The notes: generated by a model not told the origin, from the sequence alone. A stretch of DNA of 64,000 nt from Seohaeicola saemankumensis (GCF_021021435.1 NZ_JAINWI010000014.1:1-64000), one strand, 5' to 3'; positions 38,912-49,116 are shown, counted from the first letter of the stretch. Program-made: numbers and translations.

Positions 38912-40197
38912 TGGCACGGGCAGAACTGACACAGGATGCGACAGAAGCACGGATCGCGGCACTGGATCTGCCCAAGGGCGGAAAATGGGCAACGTCTGCG
39001 CGCAACGACGCTTTGGCGCGGTTTCGGGCCATGGGCTTACCCGCGCGACGTGACGAATACTGGCGCTACACCCGCGCGGACGCGCTGAACCAGCCAACGG
39101 CGACCGAAGCCAGCCTGTTCGACAGCCGCGAGACCATGGTGTTTGACAAGGTTGACCGGCTGCGGATCGTCTTTGTCGACGGTGTGTTCGACGCGGCGGC
39201 CAGCGATGATCTGTCTCTGGCGGGGATCGAGATCGAGCGTCTGGCCACGGCAGCGCAGGCGGATATCCATTGGGCCAAGGATCTTTATGGCGTGCTTGAA
39301 ACGCGTGGACAGACTCCGGTCAAGCGCCCCTTCGCGGCGTTGAATTCGGCCTTTGCCACAGACGGCGTGCTGATCCGTGTCACGGGGGCCGCGGCCAAAC
39401 CCGTAAGCCTGATTTACCAACGCGGCAGCACTCAGGCGGATGCGATCCTGCACCATGTGATCAAGCTTGAGAAAGGGGCCGAAATGACCCTGCTCGAGAA
39501 TGGTCCGGCCGCGGCACGCTTCAACAAGGTGCTCGAGGTGGATGTGGCTGACGGTGCGCGCTTTCACCATATCCGCGCGCAAGGGCGGGATCACGAACGG
39601 CGCGCCGCCACGCATATCTTTGCGCAGCTTGGCTCCGAGAGCCAGTTCAAATCCTTCACCCTGACCGTCAACGGCATTCTGACCCGCAACGAAGCCGTCA
39701 TTGAATTCACCGGTGACGATGCCGTAGCCCATGTCGCGGGGGCTGCGATGGGCGATGGCGATTTCCACCATGATGACACCGTCTTTGTGACCCATGATGC
39801 GGTGAATTGCGAAAGCCGTCAGGTCTATAAAAAGGTGCTGCGGAACGGGGCTGTCGGCGTATTTCAGGGCAAGATTCTGGTCAAGGAAGGTGCGCAGAAA
39901 ACCGATGGCTACCAGATCAGCCAGTCGCTGCTGCTGGATGGCGACAGCCAGTTTCTGGCCAAGCCCGAGCTTGAGATCTACGCCGATGATGTGGCCTGCT
40001 CGCACGGATCGACATCCGGCGCGATCGACATGGACGCGCTTTACTACCTGCGCTCGCGCGGCGTGCCTAAGAAAGAGGCGACGGACCTGCTGGTCCTGTC
40101 CTTTCTGGCCGAAGCGGTCGAGGAGATCGAGGATGAAGGCCTGCGTGATGAAATCGTTGGCCGCCTGACAGGCTGGCTAGCGCGTCGGGGGGGCTGA
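38911..40197 (+). CDS. sufD: Fe-S cluster assembly protein SufD
   Basis: A 428-aa SufB-related scaffold partner. The C-terminal segment SHGSTSGAIDMDALYYLRSR followed by GVPKKEATDLLVLSFLAEAV is diagnostic. The N-terminal region is longer and less conserved, as usual. It overlaps sufC by one base and the next gene by one base, so translation is coupled throughout. Confidence 0.97.
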   Translation: MARAELTQDATEARIAALDLPKGGKWATSARNDALARFRAMGLPARRDEYWRYTRADALNQPTATEASLFDSRETMVFDKVDRLRIVFVDGVFDAAASDDLSLAGIEIERLATAAQADIHWAKDLYGVLETRGQTPVKRPFAALNSAFATDGVLIRVTGAAAKPVSLIYQRGSTQADAILHHVIKLEKGAEMTLLENGPAAARFNKVLEVDVADGARFHHIRAQGRDHERRAATHIFAQLGSESQFKSFTLTVNGILTRNEAVIEFTGDDAVAHVAGAAMGDGDFHHDDTVFVTHDAVNCESRQVYKKVLRNGAVGVFQGKILVKEGAQKTDGYQISQSLLLDGDSQFLAKPELEIYADDVACSHGSTSGAIDMDALYYLRSRGVPKKEATDLLVLSFLAEAVEEIEDEGLRDEIVGRLTGWLARRGG

Positions 40198-40688
40198 TGC
40201 CGGTTACGACAGATATTGTTGCGACCTACCGCGCGCCGGGACGGGTTATCTCGCGGCTGCTGGCTGCGGGACAGCGCGAGGATCGCGCCTTGGTGATCCT
40301 TGTCGCCGCCTGTGCGGTGATGTTCGTGGCCCAATGGCCGCGCCTGTCGCGCATATCCTATCTGACGGGTGAGGACTTGCAGATGCTGCTAGCAGGCTCT
40401 CTTTTCGGCCTGTTGTTCATCATGCCTCTGGTTCTATATTTCGTAGCTTGGTTAAGTCGTGCAGTAGTCTGGATTTTCGGTGGTAGAACCACCGGATACA
40501 GCGCCAGACTGGCGCTGTTCTGGGCACTTTTAGCAGCAAGCCCGCTGGTGCTGTTCTGGGGTCTGGTAGCAGGATTTATCGGCCAGGGGGGGCAGCTCAC
40601 AGCCGTGGGTTTGTTGTGGCTGGTCATTTTCCTGTGGTTCTGGATAGCAGGGCTGCGACAGGCCGGATGGAAAGAGAAAAAAGAATGA
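40197..40688 (+). CDS. YIP1-like membrane protein 1
   Basis: A 163-aa protein with four hydrophobic segments (about 28-45, 62-85, 100-125, 130-150). The APGRVISRLLAAGQREDRALVIL start is typical of YIP1-family proteins found between sufD and sufS in Rhodobacterales. No function is known. Start and stop overlap its neighbours. Confidence 0.7.
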   Translation: MPVTTDIVATYRAPGRVISRLLAAGQREDRALVILVAACAVMFVAQWPRLSRISYLTGEDLQMLLAGSLFGLLFIMPLVLYFVAWLSRAVVWIFGGRTTGYSARLALFWALLAASPLVLFWGLVAGFIGQGGQLTAVGLLWLVIFLWFWIAGLRQAGWKEKKE

Positions 40689-41266
40689 AACTGAACGATC
40701 TTGTCCCTCTGGCGATAGACACCCTGCGCGAGCCGCGCGATGTGGCAGCACGGCTGATCGCGATGGATATCGGGCTGCCGGTTTTGTGGACGGCTTTGTC
40801 GCTGGCCGCAGTGCTGAACGCGATGCTGTTCAGCTTCAACCTGATTATGTTCCCGTCCAGCTTTCCCCTGCCTGCGCTGTTCTACAACCCGATCGTCTAT
40901 GCCATTGTGATGGCCGGCGGCATGGTCCTGACCATGCATCTGCTGACATGGCTGGGCAGCAAGATGGGCGGGCAGGGCAGGCTGGCCGATGTCACTGTGG
41001 TGCTGGTCTGGCTGCAATATCTGCGCCTTGCCGCCCAGCTGGTCTTGATGATCTTGACTATGCTGGTGCCGGTCGTTGCTGTATTGGCCACGCTGGCGGT
41101 GGCATTCTACAGTCTCTGGCTGCTGCTGAACTTTCTGGATGTGGCACATCGTTTCACCTCGCTGGGCAAAACCGCGCTGCTGCTTGTTTTTTCGGTCATC
41201 GGCATCACCATTGGCTTGTCTGTCCTGATGGCGTTCCTAGGCGTCCCTGTCCCCGAAGCGAGCTGA
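40685..41266 (+). CDS. YIP1-like membrane protein 2
   Basis: A 193-aa protein with five predicted membrane segments, similar in layout to its upstream neighbour and starting MKLNDLVPLAIDTLREPRDVAARL, the pattern of YIP1 proteins. I start at 40685, where ATGA overlaps the previous stop; a longer frame from 40616 is inside the previous gene. It ends 3 bases before sufS. Role unknown. Confidence 0.75.
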   Translation: MKLNDLVPLAIDTLREPRDVAARLIAMDIGLPVLWTALSLAAVLNAMLFSFNLIMFPSSFPLPALFYNPIVYAIVMAGGMVLTMHLLTWLGSKMGGQGRLADVTVVLVWLQYLRLAAQLVLMILTMLVPVVAVLATLAVAFYSLWLLLNFLDVAHRFTSLGKTALLLVFSVIGITIGLSVLMAFLGVPVPEAS

Positions 41267-41269
41267 GCC

Positions 41270-42490
41270 ATGTTTGACGTTGAAAAAATCCGTGCCGATT
41301 TCCCGATCCTGTCGCGTCAGGTGAACGGCAAGCCGTTGGTCTATCTGGATAACGGGGCCTCGGCGCAGAAACCGCAGGTGGTGATTGATGCCATCACGCA
41401 GGCCTATAGCCATGAATATGCCAATGTCCATCGCGGTCTGCATTACCTGTCCAACCTGGCCACCGACAATTACGAACGCGTGCGCGGGATCGTCGCGCGC
41501 TTTCTGGGGGCCGGCTCGGAGGACGAGATCGTTTTCAACTCGGGCACCACCGAAGGCATCAACATGGTCGCCTATGGCTGGGCCATGCCACGGATGGAGG
41601 CGGGCGACGAGATCATCCTGTCCATCATGGAGCATCACGCCAATATCGTGCCATGGCATTTCCTGCGCGAGCGGCAGGGTGTCGTGATCAAATGGGTCGA
41701 TGTCGACAGCACCGGTGCGCTTGATCCGCAAGCCGTGCTGGACGCCATCACGCCGCGCACCAAACTGATTGCGGTCACGCATGTCTCGAACGTATTGGGC
41801 ACCGTCGTGGATGTGAAAACCATCTGCGAGGGCGCCCGCACCAAAGGGGTGCCGGTGCTGGTCGATGGATCGCAGGCAGCGGTGCATATGCCAGTAAATG
41901 TGCAGGATATCGGCTGCGACTTCTACGCCGTCACGGGGCACAAGCTGTACGGACCGTCTGGGTCAGGGGCGATCTATGTCCGCAAGGAACGCATGGCCGA
42001 GATGCGCCCCTTTATCGGGGGCGGCGACATGATCCGCGAAGTGACACGCGACACCGTCACCTATAACGATCCACCGATGAAATTCGAGGCCGGCACGCCC
42101 GGCATTGTGCAGACCATCGGGATGGGCGTGGCGCTGGACTATATGATGGGTCTGGGGATGGAGAACATCGCCGCACATGAAACGAGCTTGCGCGACTATG
42201 CCCGCAAACGGCTGGACGGTCTGAACTGGATTTCTGTGCAGGGCACCACCAAGAACAAGGCCGCGATCTTTTCGTTCACGATGGACGGGGCGGCGCATGC
42301 CCATGATATCTCGACCATCCTTGACAAGAAAGGCGTCGCCGTACGCGCGGGCCAGCATTGTGCAGGCCCCCTGATGGAGCACATGGGCCTTAACGCCACC
42401 TGCCGCGCGTCATTCGGCCTGTACAATACCGAAGCCGAGGTGGATGTGCTGATCGACGCACTGGAACTGGCGCACGAACTCTTCGCCTGA
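41270..42490 (+). CDS. sufS: Cysteine desulfurase SufS
   Basis: A 406-aa class II cysteine desulfurase that supplies sulfur to the SUF scaffold. Lys225 in [16 protein letters not shown] binds PLP; Cys364 in [14 protein letters not shown] is the active-site cysteine, at the same number as in E. coli SufS. It is the last SUF gene seen; no sufA or sufT (DUF59) gene follows before tRNA-Arg and the island. Confidence 0.96.
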   Translation: MFDVEKIRADFPILSRQVNGKPLVYLDNGASAQKPQVVIDAITQAYSHEYANVHRGLHYLSNLATDNYERVRGIVARFLGAGSEDEIVFNSGTTEGINMVAYGWAMPRMEAGDEIILSIMEHHANIVPWHFLRERQGVVIKWVDVDSTGALDPQAVLDAITPRTKLIAVTHVSNVLGTVVDVKTICEGARTKGVPVLVDGSQAAVHMPVNVQDIGCDFYAVTGHKLYGPSGSGAIYVRKERMAEMRPFIGGGDMIREVTRDTVTYNDPPMKFEAGTPGIVQTIGMGVALDYMMGLGMENIAAHETSLRDYARKRLDGLNWISVQGTTKNKAAIFSFTMDGAAHAHDISTILDKKGVAVRAGQHCAGPLMEHMGLNATCRASFGLYNTEAEVDVLIDALELAHELFA

Positions 42491-42557
42491 ACAGGTCGCA
42501 CACCGCGGCAAATAGCGGTTGCGGCAGCGTCAGCTTTGTCCTATTCCACCCGCAGAT

Positions 42558-42634
<77 letters not shown>

Positions 42635-42680
42635 ATATTTTCAATGACTTAGGGCCTTTGTTCCGCTTTGCGCCTTGGCG

Positions 42681-42722
42681 CAGGAAGCACATAGGAAGCA
42701 CGACGCGGGTAATCCGCGGTCA
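42681..42722 (+). repeat. Left sub-terminal integrase-site-like repeat
   Basis: Contains two tandem AGGAAGCAC units in aggaagcacataggaagca and then the partly palindromic gcgggtaatccgcggtca (42705-42722). The same arrangement, in the same orientation, recurs at 53684-53745 near the other end. Candidate arm-binding sites of the integrase; inference. Confidence 0.65.
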
Positions 42723-42786
42723 CTTCCGGTCGATTCCAAAGGGCCGCCGCACCCCTAAGACAGATAGAGATAGAGATACTAAGAGA

Positions 42787-42854
42787 GCTTGTTTTCCTCG
42801 GAGCCGCCTTCGCGCCCCCATAGCGAGAAGAAGGCGGCTCCGAGGGGAACAAGC
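42787..42854 (-). terminator. 25-bp-stem hairpin after the res gene
   Basis: Bases 42787-42811 pair with 42830-42854 over 25 positions; the only departures from Watson-Crick are two adjacent positions that become G-U pairs in RNA read from one strand. The loop is 18 bases. It begins 37 bases beyond the stop of res on the minus strand, so it most likely ends the restriction operon, though no T-tract follows. A short AGATAG repeat (42762-42780) lies beyond it. Confidence 0.6.
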
Positions 42855-42890
42855 GGGTTTTCCTTGGTGAGCTTGAAGCAAGTCCTGCCA

Positions 42891-45800
42891 TCACAGCGCC
42901 GCAACCTTCGCCAAGGTCGTCACCCAGTCCCGCAGGTTCCGCTCAGCGACACCGCCGTCGCGCAGCTCTTTTTCGCCGTGTGCGACGTAGGTGTTGCGGA
43001 ACGTGTTAACTGCCGAAACCATCTCCAAGACGCTGTGAGCGCTTTCGAAACGGAACTCATCACTTACCGCTTTGAACACGCCATCAATTTTCGTGCTGTC
43101 GTTGAGCGCGTAGTCGAGGCATGACCTCAGCAGACCAATCACCGAATGCGGGTTCCCATAGACCAAGCCTCGTTTCAGGTTCTTCGCCATGCCATTGTAG
43201 TGGTCGAGGCTCCTTTTTTCCAAACCGCTGGGCATGTAAGGCTCGAACCAGTCGCGTTGATCCACCGGTCGAGCTGGTAGGTGCGACTGAAGACGTGCAG
43301 TGATAACAGCCTTGCAGGCCTCATCAAACGGCCCGAGAAGAGCGCTGAATACGGGTGCGAAGTTCGGCGCTTCAGTTTTCTTTTCGAAGAAACGATACAG
43401 CTCCAACGCGTCAGTCGCCGCCTTCTTTGCCCTCATCGGAAGCGGGTCAAAGATTTCCTTTCCGTAGAAGTTCTCTGCGTCGTTGTCAGCCTTTGGCCCA
43501 AACAGGGGAAGCTCCGGTTGTGCCGTAGTCTCGCTGATGAGGTTTTGAAGTGCTGGGGCACAAGCCCGCGCCAGATCAGCAAAGCGGTTACCTGTTAGCC
43601 GCTCCATGACATTCTGGGGGGTGAAAACGTAGTTCCACTTCGCGCTGCCCTTGGATGCGGCCTTGCACCATTCAATAGCGGCTTGTGCCTTTCGTGGGAC
43701 ATCGCTGTCCTGCCGTCCTTTGGTTTCAACGAGGGCGTACTCTTCATCGTTCATTCGCACAAAGAAATCAGGGCGGTAGAATGCCAAGCGCTGATCGGCT
43801 GTGAGATAGTCGATGCGAAGCGCTTGAGGTCCGGCATTCTTCGCAAACGCCGAAACGTCCGCACAGTTGTCTAGAAATGCCGTCATTGCGACCTCAAGTG
43901 ACTGGTCACAAGGCACGAGATTGAAGAGTGTTTGCTTTGCCTTCTCGACAGGCTTCCTTTCCGAAAGCGTCGCTTGGTAAGGCTTCCAATTCCTTAACTG
44001 CATGGCCAAACCGTCAGCGCGGCGCTTCTCGGTTTTGACTGTCCGCTCGCGGATCAGGGGGATGAAAACCGCCCGAATGTGTTCGCGCACATCCTGATCG
44101 GCAAGGCGGCTTGTGAGGCGCTTGTCGAAAAGCCCCGATTTCTCGGCGAATAGGATGTCCGTCAGATAGGTTTCGAGAAGGGGGGCAAGCACTGTGTGCG
44201 TCGATTGGACCTTGCACGCTGCTTCAAGCTCTCGAACATAGAATGAGATAGCTGTCACGCCGTTCTGAAGCAGGGGAAGGCTGATATTCATCACCTCGAC
44301 CACTTCGTCGGTGATCAGGTGACGCCCCTCATAGACAACATCAACTTCGCCCTTGCTGCCAAGAGGGAGTGGCTTGTAGCGTGCAAAAGCCTTCCGAACA
44401 TCGTCGATGCTGAGCGCTTCCAGCTTCGGCTTGATCTCATGCGCTGCGGACAACGCAGGCAGAACGATGTCCAGCGCCAATAGGTCTTTTGACTCGTCAG
44501 GGAAAATTGTGACCGTCGTCGCTGGCACCTTGTCAGTATCCAGCACCTCAATGGGCAGGCCCTCTTGCTCAAGCTCTTGCTCGTACAGGCTCGAAAAGGC
44601 AGGGTGTTCGACAACGGTAACCAGTTCGTTGGCTTGGCCGGGTGCCGTCATCCGTCGCAGACCTCTGCCAAGTGTCTGCTCGGGCAGGATGTTCGCCTTG
44701 GAGCTATACGGTCGGAGCGGGACGATGGTGGTGACATTCCGAACGTCCCAACCCTCGCGAAGCATCAGAACGGACACGATGCAGGAATATGGGCTGTCTG
44801 GTCGATCAAGTTCGCGGCTGATGCGGCGGATCGCCTTCAAGTCTTCGTCACTGATCTCCTTTTCGCTTTCTTCGAAGACCTCAATCGTCTGCCCGCCGAT
44901 GTTGCGGCGCTTGACCTTGCCTTTTAGATTGGTGTGCAGATTGATCGTTTTGCCATTCAGGTCCGAGAAAACGCTGTCAGCGTTCAGACGCGCCGTGATC
45001 TGGTTCGCAGCTTCGGTGTCGGTGCACATGACAAAGAGAAGGGGCTTCTTGCCGCTCTTCTCCCATTCCGCGCGACTGCGCTTCCAACGCTCGTAGCCGA
45101 GGCGAAGATGGGCCTCGTAGCGATACGCTGCATCGTCGTGGGCCTGTTCGACCAGTTCCTTGGTGCGCCCGATGATCGGTGTCTTGACGATCCCCGCATC
45201 AACGGCTTCCCCCAATGGCGTGTCACAAACGACATGGGGAAAGATTCGGCCCTTGTTGTCTTTCGGCGTGGCTGAAAAGTCGAGCTGCGCGACCAGACCG
45301 GCCCCGGTCCGTTTGCGGATCGCCTCGTGCAGCCAGCGAATGGCCTCGCTCCACGCAGAACCGGGGTCCCAGACGTGGTGCGCCTCGTCGTTCAAGACCA
45401 TGATGCGGGGGGGCGAGGTGATCCGGTCGCGAAGTTCGGCCCCGGTATCCAGCGCCTTGGACTTCGAGACAGCGGGTCCAGCCCAATCGTAGGTTTCAGC
45501 CTCTGATTTCTTGCCGTCTCTCGGTTCAAACAGACGGTGAATGTTGGTCAGATAGAGTGCGCCGCCAGTCGTCGCGCCGCTGGCCTCGTCCTGCAAGACG
45601 ACCGAGAAATTCCAGTCCCCGCGCCATTCTGGCGGTACGAGGGGATCGGTCATGAAAATGTCGGGGCCACCCCCTTCGGGTCTGAAATCCTCCTTCAGTC
45701 GTTCGAAGACCGTCAGGTTCGGGGCGACCATCACGAAATGCTTGGCAAGCTGGCTTTCGCTCTCGCGCAGCGCGTGGAAGTAGCTCCAGACAATCGCCAA

Positions 45801-46304
45801 GCTCATGCACTTGGTCTTGCCTGCGCCGGTCGCGAGCTTGAAGGCGTACCGCGCCCATTCATCATCTTCGGGCTTGATGCCCAAAGCTTCGGTCTCCGCG
45901 TTTGGCCCGCCGAACTCGAAGATCAGAGACGACAGCGAGGTAAGCCCGCGAACCTCGATCAGGTAGATGAATGTTTCAATCGCTTCCCGCTGGCAGAAAT
46001 AGTATCTGAAGTCGAACTCTTCCCCCGCCGAATTGCTCAAGCGATGCGGGCGCTCGAACCAGTAGGACAGCAGATCGCGCGTCGTGTCGCTGGCCCCAAA
46101 ATAGTTCAGTTCACGCCATTCCTTCACGGCGGCGCGGAGCGGGTTGACCATGCGGATGGGTGATTGCCGCCGATAGGACTTGATCTCGGGAGGTTGGCCT
46201 TTCTTCGCGCGGACACGATGCTTGTTCGGTTCTTCCCAAGGGGCGAACAGCGGTTCGAGGGCGGCGGAATTGATCGCGATGGCTTCGGAAGCGGTGTCAC
46301 TCAT
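42891..46304 (-). CDS. Type III-like restriction subunit (Res: SF2 helicase + nuclease)
   Basis: A 1137-aa restriction subunit. Helicase motif I is LATGAGKTK (Lys163), motif II is LNDEAHHVWDP (DEAH 306-309), motif III-like DFSATP (342-347), motif V-like REGWDVRNVTTIVPLR (516-531) and motif VI TLGRGLRR (544-551). A PD-(D/E)xK nuclease follows: Asp846 in YRPDFFVR, then Glu860 and Lys862 in VETKG. About 270 residues extend past the nuclease with no recognised domain. Type III Res subunits are usually 900-1000 aa. The ATG overlaps the end of the methyltransferase gene, as in mod-res operons. Confidence 0.88.
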   Translation of the reverse strand: MSDTASEAIAINSAALEPLFAPWEEPNKHRVRAKKGQPPEIKSYRRQSPIRMVNPLRAAVKEWRELNYFGASDTTRDLLSYWFERPHRLSNSAGEEFDFRYYFCQREAIETFIYLIEVRGLTSLSSLIFEFGGPNAETEALGIKPEDDEWARYAFKLATGAGKTKCMSLAIVWSYFHALRESESQLAKHFVMVAPNLTVFERLKEDFRPEGGGPDIFMTDPLVPPEWRGDWNFSVVLQDEASGATTGGALYLTNIHRLFEPRDGKKSEAETYDWAGPAVSKSKALDTGAELRDRITSPPRIMVLNDEAHHVWDPGSAWSEAIRWLHEAIRKRTGAGLVAQLDFSATPKDNKGRIFPHVVCDTPLGEAVDAGIVKTPIIGRTKELVEQAHDDAAYRYEAHLRLGYERWKRSRAEWEKSGKKPLLFVMCTDTEAANQITARLNADSVFSDLNGKTINLHTNLKGKVKRRNIGGQTIEVFEESEKEISDEDLKAIRRISRELDRPDSPYSCIVSVLMLREGWDVRNVTTIVPLRPYSSKANILPEQTLGRGLRRMTAPGQANELVTVVEHPAFSSLYEQELEQEGLPIEVLDTDKVPATTVTIFPDESKDLLALDIVLPALSAAHEIKPKLEALSIDDVRKAFARYKPLPLGSKGEVDVVYEGRHLITDEVVEVMNISLPLLQNGVTAISFYVRELEAACKVQSTHTVLAPLLETYLTDILFAEKSGLFDKRLTSRLADQDVREHIRAVFIPLIRERTVKTEKRRADGLAMQLRNWKPYQATLSERKPVEKAKQTLFNLVPCDQSLEVAMTAFLDNCADVSAFAKNAGPQALRIDYLTADQRLAFYRPDFFVRMNDEEYALVETKGRQDSDVPRKAQAAIEWCKAASKGSAKWNYVFTPQNVMERLTGNRFADLARACAPALQNLISETTAQPELPLFGPKADNDAENFYGKEIFDPLPMRAKKAATDALELYRFFEKKTEAPNFAPVFSALLGPFDEACKAVITARLQSHLPARPVDQRDWFEPYMPSGLEKRSLDHYNGMAKNLKRGLVYGNPHSVIGLLRSCLDYALNDSTKIDGVFKAVSDEFRFESAHSVLEMVSAVNTFRNTYVAHGEKELRDGGVAERNLRDWVTTLAKVAAL

Positions 46305-48199
46305 ACGTCAATCTCCACCGTGATACTCGTGTCGCACCCAAACACATCCACCACTTTCACGCAGGCGATGTGCTTGCCGGGCTTGTCATAGCTGAACTCG
46401 GCATCGCTGACCGTCTTCAGCGACCGGTCTTTGCGCGTCCGGTAGTCTTGCCAGTGATGGTTGAAGGGCTGATCCGGGTGCCAATCGAAATCGACGGCCC
46501 AGAAGTCGATGAAATCGAAGCCGCTGGTCAGCGCGCGTTCCTGCAAGGCTTCCAATTCCTTGGACGGAACTTCGGTCAGGCTTGGCAGGAAGTTGCCCAG
46601 TTTGATGTCGACCGTTGTCTCGCCGCCAGCCTTGCGAATGACGGGCTGCGCTTCCAGAAGCGCTACCTCAAAGAAGGGCGGCACTTCAGTCCGGTTCTTC
46701 TCCATGATCTCGCGCGGGATGCGGTGCAGCCTGATCTTCACGCCGAACTCGGTTTCGAGTGACGCCACGGTCTGCCTGATCTCCATTTCGAAGTCCCAGG
46801 CGAGGCAGTGCACCTGTCGCCCGCCCGCTGCCTTGGTTGCTTCAGCAACCGCGCGGGCCTCCTCGCGAGTAAAGATGCTGTCGATTCCATCAACATGGAC
46901 AAATGCGGTCGACTTCCGCCCGTGCAGAAGTGGCGACGGGGCACTTCCTAGGACTTCGGCGCGGAAGAACGAAAGAACAATGGCCCTGTGCTCGGACTCT
47001 GCTCCGGACAGGGAAGCTTGTTGCCACCATTGCCGTTCGTAACGGCCTAGGTTGAAGACATCGAAGGAGCGATAAGGCTTCTTTGCCCCGTGTAGGTCAC
47101 GTTGCACGCCAATGAGCCGCTTCCGCGCTGTGTGAATCGAGTACCGCCCAAGGTCAGCGCCTATCCATCGGCGTCCAAGCTGCTCCGCCACAGCCAAGGT
47201 GGTTCCCGACCCACAGAAGAAATCTGCAATCAGGTCGTTCTCTTCTGTTGCCGCAGAAATGATGCGGCCAAGAAGTGTTTCGGGTTTTTGTGTTGCGTAT
47301 CCAAGGTTCTCGGTCTTATCAGCTGGTTGAAGCATTGAGAGATACCAAACGCTGTCAACCCCACGGCTATCGCTGTCTATGTAAATGACCTTGCCGTCTT
47401 CGCCTTTCGCGTTGACGATCTTGCCTTTGTTCTTGTCCCATACACGCTTGATTTGCTTAGTTGTCTTTTCACGATCTTCACGCTGTGGAAAATACTTAAA
47501 CTTGTCACCGTTTCGATACCAAAACACTACATCATGGTTCTTCGCGAAATGACCTACATTTCCCTGCATCTTGTTGTAATAGTGCCAGATGATCTCATTC
47601 ACAAAACGATCCCGACCGAAGACGACGTCGAGCAGCATCCGAATCATGTGAGACATGTGCCAGTCGCAATGAACAAATATTGAACCTGTTTCACTCAACA
47701 GGGACCGCATTAGTGTAAGCCGCTCATAAAGCATTTGAAGGTAGCTATCAGCGCCTTTGCCCCAAGTGTCGCGATAGGCTACCAACTCAATCAGAGACTG
47801 CTCTTTCTCCGTTACCTGCGCGCCATCTCCGATGGCAACATCCATCGTGAAATCAGCCCCTACATCAAATGGCGGGTCGATGTAGATCAAGTCAAGTTTG
47901 CCCTTGAACTCTTCCTGAAGGGAAGCAAGGACAAGCTTGTTATCACCCCATATCAGCTTGTTCCGAAAATCATCCCGATATGCCGTTCGTTCATCAAAAA
48001 GCGATTTCTGTGCGACTGCCTCAGATCGAGGCCAATCGATGGTCTCAATTCGCTGTAGCGGCATTGTAAAGGATGCAACATCGAACTCGCGGCGATTGCC
48101 AAATTCATCGTATTTGCCCTCCCAAACTAGTTCAGTTTTCATCTGCGAAAGTGGGTGCGGGTTACCGGGGCCGTAGATGTTCTTTTTCGAATCTGACAT
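46301..48199 (-). CDS. Type III-like DNA methyltransferase (Mod)
   Basis: A 632-aa beta-class amino-methyltransferase: catalytic motif IV LDLIYIDPPFDVG (DPPF 108-111) comes first, then a long variable region and the SAM-binding motif I ADFFCGSGTTLA (FFCGSG 327-332). This order and the pairing with a helicase-nuclease match type III systems, where Mod recognises and methylates adenine. The C-terminal 250 residues are not typical and may serve in recognition or Res binding. I use the ATG at 48199, preceded by GAGAAG; a TTG at 48211 is the alternative. It overlaps both neighbouring genes' ends. Confidence 0.87.
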   Translation of the reverse strand: MSDSKKNIYGPGNPHPLSQMKTELVWEGKYDEFGNRREFDVASFTMPLQRIETIDWPRSEAVAQKSLFDERTAYRDDFRNKLIWGDNKLVLASLQEEFKGKLDLIYIDPPFDVGADFTMDVAIGDGAQVTEKEQSLIELVAYRDTWGKGADSYLQMLYERLTLMRSLLSETGSIFVHCDWHMSHMIRMLLDVVFGRDRFVNEIIWHYYNKMQGNVGHFAKNHDVVFWYRNGDKFKYFPQREDREKTTKQIKRVWDKNKGKIVNAKGEDGKVIYIDSDSRGVDSVWYLSMLQPADKTENLGYATQKPETLLGRIISAATEENDLIADFFCGSGTTLAVAEQLGRRWIGADLGRYSIHTARKRLIGVQRDLHGAKKPYRSFDVFNLGRYERQWWQQASLSGAESEHRAIVLSFFRAEVLGSAPSPLLHGRKSTAFVHVDGIDSIFTREEARAVAEATKAAGGRQVHCLAWDFEMEIRQTVASLETEFGVKIRLHRIPREIMEKNRTEVPPFFEVALLEAQPVIRKAGGETTVDIKLGNFLPSLTEVPSKELEALQERALTSGFDFIDFWAVDFDWHPDQPFNHHWQDYRTRKDRSLKTVSDAEFSYDKPGKHIACVKVVDVFGCDTSITVEIDV

Positions 48200-48207
48200 G
48201 GGACTTC

Positions 48208-49098
48208 TCAATGTACAGGGGGCAGGCTTGCGCGGCGCTCTGCTTCGCGAACGGACTCGGGGTCTGCCATTACAATATGTTGTTGTTGCGGGTCTTTCTC
48301 TGTTTCCTTGTAATCCAGCCCCGTATGCTTCTTGAAGTAGAAAAGCATGGCTAGCCGCATGGGAAGTTCGAAAACGCCGTCCTGCATGCCGTAATCTGCG
48401 GCAATCGCCTGTTGCTGTTCTGGTGATAGCTTCGGATGCGGCTTGAGCTTCAGGTGGTAGATTTCATGCCAAGGCTGATCCGCAACGCCTAGCAGGCCGG
48501 GTTCACCCTGCTCGCCAAGTTCCGCGATGCGTGGAAGCAAGAAGTCGCGGAATGCCTTGCGCGCGTGGCAGTAGGAACGGACATGCCAGCGTAGACCATC
48601 GAAGCAGAAGGCATGTGGCGTCACCTTGCGCCACTCCGGCTTGGGTTTCTCAGGGTTCAGTGACTGGTAGAGGATGTCGACAGACTTCCGCTCGCGCACC
48701 ACCTGCAGGAGGGCGCGCAGGATGCCGGTGTCGATGATCCGCTTGGGGCGCACGATCACGTCGAAGGACGGGGCGTTCGCAAACCAAGCCTCATCCGCGC
48801 TGATCAGCCCGCGCCCAAGCGAAGCAAGTTGCGACAGGTATCGGCTTGCATCGGGTTTCAGGAACTTCGGTTCGAAGTGTTCGGCTACGACATAGCGCTT
48901 GAGGCTTGTGTCATACGTCATGTTCTCGGGCGCAAGCTCTTGGTAGTGCGACAGGTCTTTCGACGCTTGCGGGACTGACACCCCGAAGAAGTCGATGAGA
49001 TCGCTCCGGTTGATGGCACCCTCCCAGAACAGCCGGAACTCGATGAACTCTAACCGCTGCTCGATGCCCCATCGCAAGCCGGGTCTCGGGTTGATCAT
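48208..49098 (-). CDS. WYL-domain regulator of the BrxR/CapW type
   Basis: A 296-aa regulator. The N-terminal winged helix (RLEFIEFRLFWEGAINRSDL, then FFGVSVPQASKDLSHYQEL) has the pattern of BrxR/CapW repressors, which control BREX, CBASS and other defence operons. The WYL domain covers about 120-200 (VDILYQSLNP, RKVTPHAFCFDGLRWHVRSY) and a WCX-like domain follows. WYL domains sense nucleic acid or nucleotide ligands. It is the first gene of the wyl-mod-res operon, starts after GGGAGGTG, and faces two operator-like repeats. Confidence 0.88.
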   Translation of the reverse strand: MINPRPGLRWGIEQRLEFIEFRLFWEGAINRSDLIDFFGVSVPQASKDLSHYQELAPENMTYDTSLKRYVVAEHFEPKFLKPDASRYLSQLASLGRGLISADEAWFANAPSFDVIVRPKRIIDTGILRALLQVVRERKSVDILYQSLNPEKPKPEWRKVTPHAFCFDGLRWHVRSYCHARKAFRDFLLPRIAELGEQGEPGLLGVADQPWHEIYHLKLKPHPKLSPEQQQAIAADYGMQDGVFELPMRLAMLFYFKKHTGLDYKETEKDPQQQHIVMADPESVREAERRASLPPVH

Positions 49099-49116
49099 GC
49101 TGCGGCACCTCCCTGA

